Shown: positions 38,701 through 48,355 of the stretch, one piece after another
Layout: every line of letters starts with the position of its first letter
Position numbering within the stretch: the first letter of the stretch is position 1
From: Pithys albifrons albifrons
Lineage: Eukaryota > Chordata > Aves > Passeriformes > Thamnophilidae
Length of the DNA stretch: 64,000 nucleotides
Reading direction: 5' to 3'
Assembly: GCF_047495875.1 (NCBI RefSeq)
Contig: NC_092459.1
Span: forward strand, 9,490,965 to 9,554,964
Program-made: the position numbers and the translations under genes
Notes under the pieces: model-generated
The model's input: only the letters and a program-made list of their open reading frames with translations
Database searches by the model: none
Told to the model about the DNA's origin: nothing

Positions 38701-40718
38701 CTGTACCTTTTAGTAGTCAGAGTTAAAAAGAAAGGAAAATTACTGCCTAGGACAGTTTTTAGTTCAGAATTGAGACTGAGACACTTTAATGAGCAAAGAT
38801 GGTTTTTTCAGGTTTTTGTTGAGTCTTTGCTCTGTTATTAACTTTATAACTACAATGGCTAAATCCCAGAACTATTTAATGGAAATTCTTTCATTACATT
38901 ATTCATACCTGCTATCTGAGCAAGTTTTTTGCCCTTCCTCTTCTGATCAATCACTCTAATAGGAATTTGCAGTTGATCTGATCCTGTCTAATTTAACCTT
39001 AATCAAATGGAGCCACCTTCAGGAAGGCCTGCATATCTGAGAATATTTGTCATTCCTCACGTCCAGAGAAGCACACTGACATCTCCAGTTGTGAGAAAGA
39101 TGCAGAGACTTGAGACAAAAAATCCAATGAGACACAGTTGCTAATCCACAACCATATTTCATTTAACATAACTGTGTTCATCAGTATTACAGTAATTTTA
39201 AATTTAAATTCCACACTCTTTGTGATGCCTTATGCAGGCTTTGCTTGCACAAGCATAAATATAAATTCTTAAAGCAAAGGAGATATAATACAAGATTTAC
39301 AAAACAGGAAATTAAAAAATGTAAATTCTATAACAAGATGCCAGGATTGCTTCTGCAGTAGGAGCTTTTATGGTTTTACAGGCAGAAATAATTAAATGGC
39401 ATTCCACCTCCGAGTAAGTAATAGAATATATTATGTTGATGGAGACACAGCTATTAACTATTTAACAGATTAATTTCTTCATACAGTCCAGCTGCTCCTG
39501 CCTTTCACAGAACAATCTCAATATTTAGATAGATGTTGCCAAAAAGAATAATTTTTATTAGCTCTTCCTTAGTGCTTAACTGTGAATGGCTTGTTCTGAC
39601 ACTGACTATTGCCAATGGATAGTGACTAAGGGTTATTTATTAAGCAAAAATGCCCTGTTCACAGTTGGTTTCCTTGGAACAAATGACTACTTCATGAAAA
39701 CCTTTTATATTTGTCTTTCTACGTAAACATAATTAAGACTAAGAAAAAGATTGCTCTACCAAGAAGAAAAGGAGAGACAGTGATGGGATAATATATGGTA
39801 TCTAACCTTCCTTAGCTACAGGAATTTCTTTTTTTTTCTCCTTGTGGTTAAAGGAAAATAACTGTCTTCATTTTTAGCCCCCAAAAAGGATTGTGACTGC
39901 TTTCCTAGAGCTTTAAATTTAGACAAGAAAACCATGTGTCTACCAATAGCTTTCATTCTGTATTTGATGCTTGTGTGTTGCAAATTGACAGAAATTGGCA
40001 CAATGTAAGGAAGAGCTGAGAGAGACAGAAAGAGCAAGGAGGGGGAAAACAGGAATCTAACCATAGATATGGAAAAACAGTATCTCAGTCACTGCAAATA
40101 TGGTAAACAATAGGATTAGCAGAAGACTTACAGCAATTCTCTAATTAGAGGGCAACAAAATAGTTTGATTCCTTGTAACTGCAGGGAAAAAGGGGATGCA
40201 ACTTGATACTCATTAATTTCTCAGTACTGTGAAATTGGTGACATTAAGAATACAGGAAAATGGGGGGAAATGTCTCCATTAATCAGAAAGCAGGCCAGGT
40301 AACAGAGAGGAAATTATGAGTGATTTCCCAGAAAACAGGGCCAAAAAGAATATCTGGATGATATTCTCTGCTGTTTTATAGCAATGCTGCGATAGATCTG
40401 CATAGAAAAAAAAAATCAAAGCTAGCTGAAAAACAAAAAGTACAAAGAGAAAGATGAGTCCAGTGAAATACTGAAACAAATTTAATCAGAAATAAACAAC
40501 AAAATAGACAGTGACCAATGTGGGATGAGGATTGCCTCTTACTGTATGACTTAGGCACATATTCTCTGTGGAGCTGTAGTGCATGACTCATACGAGAACC
40601 TTTAATAATCATTTGTAGTGGAGGTGGTCAAACTCAAAGGAAAGACCATTAATTTCAACACTGTCTGCCTTCCATTTCAATTAAAAATAATTGATAAGGG
40701 AGAAAAGAAGTTATGAAA
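32747..40718. other. Long stretch without recognised repeats or genes
   Basis: About 8 kb, AT-rich, lacking recognisable CR1 or LTR copies. It includes a G/A run at 36,183-36,210, A/C-rich low-complexity sequence at 36,862-36,952 and a GC-richer patch at 33,420-33,660. Open frames are short and without domains. Such a gap in an otherwise transposon-sprinkled locus could hold conserved regulatory DNA, which I cannot test. Confidence 0.5.
36862..36952. repeat. A/C-rich low-complexity tract
   Basis: Irregular CCAAC, CAAAA and CACAC words ending in a run of eight C. Simple-sequence DNA, no gene. Confidence 0.75.
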
Positions 40719-41062
40719 TGTTGGAATTTTATATGGTATTTCACCTAAAGAGCAAGCCATATGCTGAACTGCCTATGTAAATAAGTGCTGTAGCCTTAAG
40801 AACTAATTAATGAAATCAGAAATGGCTGCTGCCGACTTTCTCAGCAGATGTGCATGGTCAGCCAATTATGAAGGGCTTTGTAATGTAAACAACATTGTTA
40901 ACCAATAATCAGTGCCAAAGTGTCAGCACCTGCGGAAGGTTACAGTCTTAAAGATGTATATAAGTGTGTGTGCAGTGTGTGCAGATGAATAAAAGAGCCT
41001 GTTGCTGCTAACTTCTGTGAAGTCGTCTCTCAGGTCCAAAAACCCGCCTCCCCACGGTTACA
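40719..41062 (+). mobile_element. Solo LTR, class II (ERVK-like), 344 bp
   Basis: Begins TGTTGG and ends GGTTACA, with a perfect 6-bp target duplication ATGAAA at 40,713-40,718 and 41,063-41,068, the length expected of ERVK/beta-like integrations. The promoter plan is intact: CCAAT words, TATA box (GTATATAAG, 40,957-40,965), polyadenylation signal AATAAA (40,988-40,993), then a U5 with 'gtgaagtcgtctctcagg' and a C-rich end. No primer-binding site or coding follows, so it is a solo LTR. Its layout parallels the less certain LTR at 6,297. Confidence 0.92.
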
Positions 41063-41440
41063 ATGAAAAACCTTTCTTTAATTGATCAAAGAACAACAGC
41101 TAGGTGTAAAAGCAACAGTTCCTTGTAAAGACAGGATATGAGGAAACAGTGAAAACGAACAAATGAGAACAGTGTCATCAGTAGCAGAAACAGAGTATAA
41201 CCAAAACATTTCATGAGCACTTTGCTATTAGACTGAAATGCTCATAAGGTGTTCATTTCAGATATCATATTTGAAGCAACTATAGCAACGACAAAGAAAT
41301 GCAGCTCTGAGTAGTTCAGAAAGTTATTATCTGTACAATCATTGATCAGAAAGTTGTTGTCATCTGTTTGACATGCAGTATAAAAAATACTCCACAGGAC
41401 TATAGAATAAGGACCAATAAAAGTCTCTTCATTCTTTAAA
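41063..41440. other. Non-coding, nothing recognised
   Basis: Short unique spacer between a solo LTR and a CR1 remnant. Confidence 0.45.
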
Positions 41441-41520
41441 AATCATAAAATCACAATTTTTTTTGAGTTGGATGGGACCTTACAGATCATCTAGTTGCAA
41501 CCCTTCTGCCATGAGGGGCT
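41441..41520 (-). mobile_element. CR1 LINE, 3'-end fragment
   Basis: On + it begins 'aatcataaaatcaca' and continues 'gagttggatgggacctta', 'cagatcatctagttgcaacc', then 'tctgccatgaggggc'. This is the reverse complement of a CR1 3' terminus, about 80 bp long. Confidence 0.85.
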
Positions 41521-44500
41521 GTATTTTATATTTCACAGATCTCTTGAAATAGTTATGAACAATATTACAGGTTTTAATGACTTATTATCATACCTGTTTC
41601 CATAACCTGAGAAAATAAGCAATATTAGTGTTCCACATCAGTACCATCAAATACTACAAACTTTTCAGCAGAGGTCATAATGATAAGGTGAACATAGATG
41701 CAAGTTAATCCAGAAAGTAAGAAAAAAATTCATGCCACTAATGTCCCGGATATCAGTCTGAAATGGACAATGAATTAGTGTGTCTTGTGTATATGCTGTG
41801 CCTTGTTAAGTGTTTAATTTTGTATTACAATGCTTTTCAGCTCTCTTCCTGAGATACACTATCAAATTACTTTATTCTGTTGCAGAACGTGATTTCCTCC
41901 TGTTATTTTCACTTGAACTTATTAGTACCTTTAATTAGCCCTTGCTAAGTAACATGCTTTTCTTTCCTGCCCAAAATTTCCTTTATTTTCTATCAACAAC
42001 AGAAAAAAGAAAATTCTGAATTTAAAAACTGAATATTTGATCAGAGTTAACAATTTTTTTCCAGGTCAGACTATTTTGTATGTTTTCTTCTTTCCATCTT
42101 CCAATGTGCAACTGAAAAATAGTCTCATATCTGATATAAATGTCCAAAAGTAATTTTATACAACACATTATCTCACCATACACACTGGCACTATAGTTAC
42201 TCTGGTGGCTTTTTTTCAGCAGGTGTCTTGCCTGCAGAAGGTCACTCACTGAAAAGAAAGCACAGCCAGATGAAAACAAAGAAGTACCTCACACTTGAAT
42301 GACCATTGAATTGAACAGAACTCAAGAAAGACTTTTCAGAGAAACTAGCACATATAATGCCATAACTTGTGTCACATGTTGTGTTCCAAGAGAACACATT
42401 ACACACTACTGAAGTGTGAATTGTTACGCTAAAAGAATTAACTCCCACGAACTCTTTTCTACCATGTAGAGTAAATCTGTGCATGCATCACACTGACTAG
42501 CCATTTAAGCTTGTTTTATTAGCAGAATTCTGTCTCACCTGGTATGGGCCAGTATATAGGGTTCTTTTTCTGCAACATGGTCTCTGGATTTCTTTTCCAT
42601 CCTACCAGACTGAAATGCAAGGATGGGGTTCATTCATTACACACAAGTAAATTACAGACCTCTGAAGCTTCAAAGATTCTTTAAAATACTACAGTTCTTC
42701 CCTGTCACCCTAACAGACAACTTTGCAGAGGGCTGAGTTCAAAAGGGTCATGAACAAGACCAAATTGAGTCATTTAGTACTTCACATACTGTGCCCTACT
42801 GTAAGTAAATATATTTGCCAAAGTTTCTCCTGTCATAGTGGGTGGAAGTATTCTTCCATGTAAAGCCACTTTGTACTTCTCAGCTTTCAGCTTTTTGCAG
42901 GTGAAATCAACATATGTGAAGAAGATTGATCAGTGAATTTCCTTCTGCTTCTTACTCTCCACATTCCTTCCTCAAGTTCCAGAGCATTCAAGAGCAAGTA
43001 AGCCTCAGCTGGTTTAAGGTAATTCCTTTAGATCTGAGTCACAATTACTTTAGATTTGAGTTACAAAAATGTACATAAAGCCTGGAAGAGGATCTTGTGG
43101 CCTCCTGACTTTGGCTTAGATACCTACATACTGGCCAGTATACAGTTCAGATTGAAAATATTTTGTGAATCTGGCCACTGTGTGCTTTTTGGTAGAGCTG
43201 TCAGTGCTTCAGCTGGAAGGCAACTGGAATTTTGAAATGACTGACAATGTGATAAAATTAATTTTGCAGTTCAACAGCTTATAAATTCATTAATTTTTTG
43301 CTAAAACAAACCCATACAATTTTCTATGTATCACTTCCAGTTAAATAGGAAATGTAGATGTTATAAAAAATTTTCCATCTGAAAATTGTATAAAAACTAA
43401 ATGTGATCCCTGCTGCTTTCAAAAAAGGGTAACTTCTTACTTTGATGGGGTCACCTGGAATTATTAGAGTAGTAAGGTGAAGTAGAGTGATCTCAAGAAA
43501 AGTAAAGTAGCATCCTCCTTTATGGACAATGGAAATTAATTGTCCAGCTGAGAATACACTGTACCTACCTCCTACTTCCACATTTTTCTGCCCTCTGGAA
43601 CTCAGGAAAGGTAATGGTATACCAAAAATTGGTTTTTAGGATGCCTAATTTCAGCAGACTAAATCCATTCCACATTCGTATTTGAAATTTTGAGCTAAAT
43701 TCTAAGGGTTAATTAAATAGTAAGTCCAAATAACTGATTTGTTCCTTGATTAAATTAACGAGAATTCCAGATATTTGGCTTTTTAATTGCAAAAGTTTAG
43801 AAATAATGTGGCTTGCAGTTCTCAGAAAACTGTTATTTCAAAAGAGTTTTCTGCCTTGTTCTCTTCAATATGACGGTCATATTTTCTCAGTTTTTTCATC
43901 TCAGTCCTTCATAAAATGTCACATTCTTTCCTGCACTCCTACATTTGTTCCCCAGCCTTAGACACACCATCTTTAATCTCACTCTCTACATGTATATTTT
44001 CTCTACACCAATCAGTCAATCAAAGAATCAAGTAATAATATCTTTCAAAAAAACCCAGAATTGGAGTACAAAAGCCCACTAAAAAAATCTCACGAGACAA
44101 AATGAATAGATGTAATTTCTCTATCCAACTAGCTATTTATTTGGCCTGACCTTTATAAGAAGTAAATGATCCTAACAGCTAGAGGAAGTGTGGGGGGAAA
44201 AAATATAAAAATCAGACTATGTAAGAAAGTAACAGGTGAACACCATCTCTGCTGAAGTCATCAGCACTTCCAAGCACTTTTTTTCCTTTTCTGAAATAAA
44301 GATGTACAGAAAAACACGCCATTCAGGAGATACAAAAAAGCTTAACGCAGTCCCAAAAGTTCAGCATATTATAGTCCTGTATGTTATACTGTGGCAAGGA
44401 TAAGGTCCATTTTAAATAGTATTGCCAATACTTATCCATAACCCTGAATACAAAAGCAATAATGTTTATCATAAACCTCACATTGTCTTGGGGTGCAGGA

Positions 44501-45114
44501 GGATGCTGGTGGAGATCCTGTATCAGACATTACATAAACCTGAATATTTTTTATAGTTCACAAAAAGATAGATATGAAATAAAATTAAGAGCTATATAAA
44601 CACCATTTTTCTAATTGCTTACTTCTTTACAAAAGGGCGTGGTTATTCATGGGCTTGCCATTATTGACTTTTCTGATTGGAATAAAGGGAGATTTCATTA
44701 CATTGCAAGGTTTCACAGTATTTTTATTTCCCTCACTGTTTCAGTTTGAGCTATTTTGAGCAATAATCTGATAAAAAGAAGCAAAGTAAACTTGCAAATC
44801 AAAGTATGACAATGCTCTGTGGCAAGAGACTGGACAGAAAAACTCCAGAGAGAAAGCTCATTAACAATACAAAGTCTCTGCAGAAGTGGAAGTTTTTCTG
44901 AAAAATAGGTACCAGTTAACCATACTACCGAGTCAGGAGCAGATGCCTGTAATGATGTTTAATGAATAAATTACTGTTTTCAAACAGCTTACTACATCAA
45001 ACTAACGTTGTTTGTCTCTTCTAGTCCATATGATACAAATACACATTTTCACTTAGAAAATGGATCAAATCTTTTTATTTAAGCCAAAGGCACTCTTCCT
45101 TTCTATAAAGCATT
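41521..45114. other. Non-coding, nothing recognised
   Basis: About 3.6 kb of AT-rich sequence with only short, domain-free open frames and no recognisable transposon. Confidence 0.45.
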
Positions 45115-45124
45115 TCTCTGAGTA

Positions 45125-45433
45125 TGTATGTATGGCCAAACTTCGCGAACGAAGATTTGGGAAGGGCTGTCCCCACGTGGGTGTGCCCTTCCAGCCTGTG
45201 CAGTGGATTTTAGGTGAGGCTCAGCGTGCCCAGAACTGGCCCCACCGTTTAAGTCCTGAGGTTCATCTGCCACGGCCGAGCGAGCTTGAACAGTGCCAGT
45301 GAAGTCCTCAGGACTAGAACCTACAGCACCCGGCATTTCCCAGGAGGTCTCCCATCCAAGTACTCATCCGGGGCTGACCCTGCTTAGCTTCTGAGATCTG
45401 ACGGGATCGGATGTCAGGGAGGCATTTAACTAC
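45125..45433 (-). mobile_element. Putative 5S rRNA-derived SINE with CATA tail
   Basis: A 309-bp insertion flanked by a perfect 10-bp duplication TCTCTGAGTA (45,115-45,124 and 45,434-45,443). On the minus strand it begins with about 114 bp of 5S rRNA (45,320-45,433). The internal promoter is well kept: the A-box region AAGCTAAGCAGGGTC at 45,376-45,390 and the C-box region at 45,337-45,358 (GGATGGGAGACC core). A GC-rich unrelated body of about 180 bp follows, then three CATA units (45,123-45,134) next to the duplication. 5S head, body, microsatellite tail and long target duplication are the marks of a LINE-mobilised SINE. A (CATA)n tail rather than ATTCTATG argues against CR1 as partner and hints at an RTE-type LINE; this is inference. 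Open frames on both strands (45,060-45,336) are non-coding body. Confidence 0.85.
45320..45433 (-). pseudogene. 5S rRNA-like head of the SINE
   Basis: From right to left this follows 5S rRNA, including the middle block CTTAGC...GGGTC, the 'GTACTTGGATGGGAGACC' block and the terminal 'GGGTGCTGTAGG'. The first 30 bases are the most diverged. There is no Pol III terminator (run of T) directly after the 5S end; transcription would read into the SINE body. This is not a functional 5S gene in its own right. Pol III promoter function is inferred from the preserved internal boxes only. Confidence 0.85.
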
Positions 45434-45443
45434 TCTCTGAGTA

Positions 45444-46359
45444 GTTATTAAGAATAGGTGAAAGACATGAGAAAGTCAAATTACAGACATAGCCAAGTAG
45501 ATATCTCATTACAAGGGCTAGAAGTGAGGTCCTTCACAATAACCCTGACACAGAAAAATTGCATACTTCAAAAAGAATTCACTTAAGTTATCTGATCAGA
45601 AGGTAGATGGAGTCCATCAAGAGTAGATTTTCTCAGTCATATTTTCTCTTTTTCCTTTTTTAGAGAAGGATAATCCATTGAAACTGGTTAATTTCCAACC
45701 ACCAAAGACTATAGTTCTGTTAATTTTGAAAGGAACAATTAGAAATAAGACAAGCATATTTTGCTAAAAGTATCACTAGTGGCTAATTTTAACCCCATTG
45801 AAAACCAAAGTTTTCAAGTTCACAGGACATCATTTTTTCAATAGAGGAACAAAAAATAATTTCAAATTTAACAAAGTTATATGTGGTTAACTGAGGACAC
45901 AGTTTTTCTGGGTAGCGTGTAAAAAGCACCCTGCACAACCAAGTAGAATCATGTGCAAAAATCCAGGCCAATATGCAGGGAATGGAAAATGAAGGGCAAC
46001 ACAAACTCAAGAGAGCTGATTTGCAGATATTTGTCCATGAAAATGTGAAAGGACTTACATTGTCAGAGTAGTATCTCCCAGGCAACCGCTCCTTAGACAG
46101 AAGTGACAATAAATACAAAATGTGGCTGCTATCTGTGGCATATTGATAATATTCTACTTTTTTTATTCCTTTGCTTGGCTAAAATATGCATTCCGATTTG
46201 AAATATGAACATGCTTTGTAGTTGCTCAACATTTAAGCCTCTGCATATAGAACACAAATAGAACAGGATCAGCCATATACAATTTACATATTTTATTACA
46301 ATTCCCTTAAAAAATTGCTATCCAGTCCAAAATGTAAATGGGAGAAAAGAGTAAAGTTC

Positions 46360-46400
<41 letters not shown>

Positions 46401-46637
46401 TATGGAACAATGTATATAATATGCATATATAAATAAATATGTACTTGTGTAAGCTTATATCTATGATATATCAGATACAGACTCATACCCATATATATTT
46501 TCACTTATGTATATGCTTATTTATGTTAATCATGTATGTGCATATATACACACATGTACACACACACATACCCATATATATGTATATTTATCACATTTAC
46601 ACAAAAAAGTTGCAGTTGGAATGGCTGTGTCTCTAAA
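45444..46637. other. Non-coding with TA/CA microsatellites
   Basis: Apart from the dinucleotide tracts at 46,360-46,590 nothing was recognised. A 109-codon minus-strand frame (45,789-46,118) has no domain. Confidence 0.45.
46360..46590. repeat. TA and TA/CA microsatellite cluster
   Basis: About ten TA units, a TG interruption and about ten more (46,360-46,402), followed by degenerate ATAT, ACAC and TGTATA words to about 46,590. Likely length-variable and prone to assembly error. Confidence 0.9.
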
Positions 46638-47215
46638 GCAGGGCCTCCCAGAGCCAGTTGATTAGGATCATGTTAAGATGCCTTTTGAATATGTGCAAAG
46701 ATGGAGATTCCACTGCCTTCCTGAGCAGTCTGTGCCAGTGCTTGCTCACCCTCACAATGAAAATGTCTTTCCTGATGTTCAGACAGAACAGTCTCAGTTT
46801 GTGCCCATTGACTCTGGCCCTGTCTCTGAGCACCACTGAAAAGAGCCTGGCTCTGTCTCCTCTGCACCCTCCCTTCAGGTATCTCTCTACATTGATGAGA
46901 TCTCCCCTGAGCCTTCTTTTCTTGAAATTGGACAGTTCCAGCTCTCAGCCTTTCCTCAAAGGAGGGGGCTCCATCCCTTAATCACTGTTGTGGTCCATCA
47001 TCAGACTTTCCCCAGCATGTCCATGTCTCCACTTGTACTGAGGAGCCCAGAACTGGACACAGGACTCCACATATATCTCACTAGGGCTGGGTAGTGGGGA
47101 AGCATCAACTTCTTCAACCTGCTGACAGTGCTTTGCCTCATGCAGCCCAGGTTTCCACTTTCCTTATTTACTGCAAGGACACAGTGCTGGCACCTGTCAA
47201 GATACTTCAGTATGC
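46638..47215 (-). mobile_element. CR1 LINE, long 3' fragment
   Basis: Antisense CR1 of nearly 580 bp. Blocks on + are 'cagggcctcccagagccagt', 'gatggagattccactgcctt', 'cctgatgttcagacagaac', 'agcaccactgaaaagagcc', 'tgcaccctcccttcaggtat', 'gagatctcccctgagccttc', 'gcccagaactggacacagg' and 'cagcccaggtttccact'. It spans the end of ORF2 and the 3' UTR but lacks the outermost 3' end. Frames on both strands (46,633-47,252) are decayed LINE sequence. Confidence 0.92.
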
Positions 47216-47734
47216 CTGTATTTTTTTTGTGCCATTTCTTGTAAATAGACATATTTGGCGTTATTTCATTTGGTTTTAATTCGGTTTTATTTCACCAAAT
47301 TTTTACTCACTGAAAGTATGAAGCCAAATAACACCTTAAAAATTTATTTTACATCAAACAGGCTAAAACATCCTTTAGGGAATGGAAATCTAAAGGGAAT
47401 AGTATGTATCTACCAATTTTTTCAATCTTGCTGAAACTTGGAATGCAGCCCAGATTTATAGTGATTAATTCTCTGAATCCAAAAGTGCCTAAGCTTCACT
47501 TTAACTAAAATTAAGGATTGAGATTCTCAATGGCACTTAGGAGCTTTCATCCAGTTTAAATTAAACCTAAATGGAAGTTAAGAACATAAGTGACTTTGTG
47601 AACCTGTGTGTAGGTACATACCACATACACCAAGAATTTGAAATCCTTGCCTTCTTGTCAAAATGCCCAAACACCAAAAATGTGACTTTTCAGACTCAAG
47701 TTCTAGTAGCCCTTATATTTTGAGACATACCAAC
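47216..47734. other. Non-coding, nothing recognised
   Basis: Unique AT-rich spacer between a CR1 and a solo LTR. Confidence 0.45.
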
Positions 47735-48355
47735 TGTTATGGGTTCACCTAGGTGGGCCTAGATTTGGGCTCTGAAGTGTGGACTAGGCCGAAGCTGTCA
47801 GCTGACTTGAGCTGGGCTGAGCTAACAGCTGACCTCTTCTAGCCAGTAATTTTGTATTCCATACCACATTATGACATCATCTCCAGGGAAGTAGGAACCA
47901 ATGTGGGAGTGGTTAAGGCAGTTGCTTCTCAGCCTTCCTCTTGGGAGGACGCACGATGCTGTCCCAGGGGGGATGGAGAGGACCAGGCCCACCACTGGCT
48001 CAGAGGGTATCTCAGGAAAGTAAAATGTGTTCTTCTGGGTCTCTCCTTTCTGCTTGAGTTTGTCTCCCTGGGGAATAAGTCTTTTCTTAAGTAATGTGTA
48101 GTTAAGACAGTAGAATTTGTGTGTTCGTTATGAAGTTGAGTGGGGAACTTGTTGTTGCAGACTTGTGTGAGTGTATATTTGTACTCTCTTCTAATTGTCT
48201 CTTTCTGTGAAAAATATATGTAGATTTGGTATAAATGCGGTTTGAAGTGGTTTTTTTCTTTCCCCTCTCTTTTCCTCCCTTTCCCTGGTGTTAAGAGGGA
48301 GGCTTTTCTCTCTGTGCTTGGGGGGGTTGGCAGTTGCTTATCTCAAACCAAGACA
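47735..48355 (+). mobile_element. Solo LTR, ERVL-like, 621 bp (copy A)
   Basis: Starts TGTTATGGG and ends CCAAGACA; a perfect 5-bp duplication CCAAC flanks it (47,730-47,734 and 48,356-48,360). It contains paired CAGCTG boxes (47,799 and 47,826), TATTCCATACCA (47,855-47,866), a CRE-like ATGACATCAT (47,871-47,880), a T-rich U5 and a CCCTTTCCC-type purine/pyrimidine tract before the end. It differs from the copy at 53,888 by only a few percent by eye, so the family was active recently. No primer-binding site follows, so it is a solo LTR. The two short plus-strand frames in it are not genes. Confidence 0.94.

Noticed and set aside
45125..45433. Ancient amniote SINE with 5S head (AmnSINE1), or a lone 5S rRNA gene
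   Set aside because: The 5S part, tail and 10-bp duplication are too well preserved for an element of that age, and the duplication includes a body and tail beyond the 5S segment.
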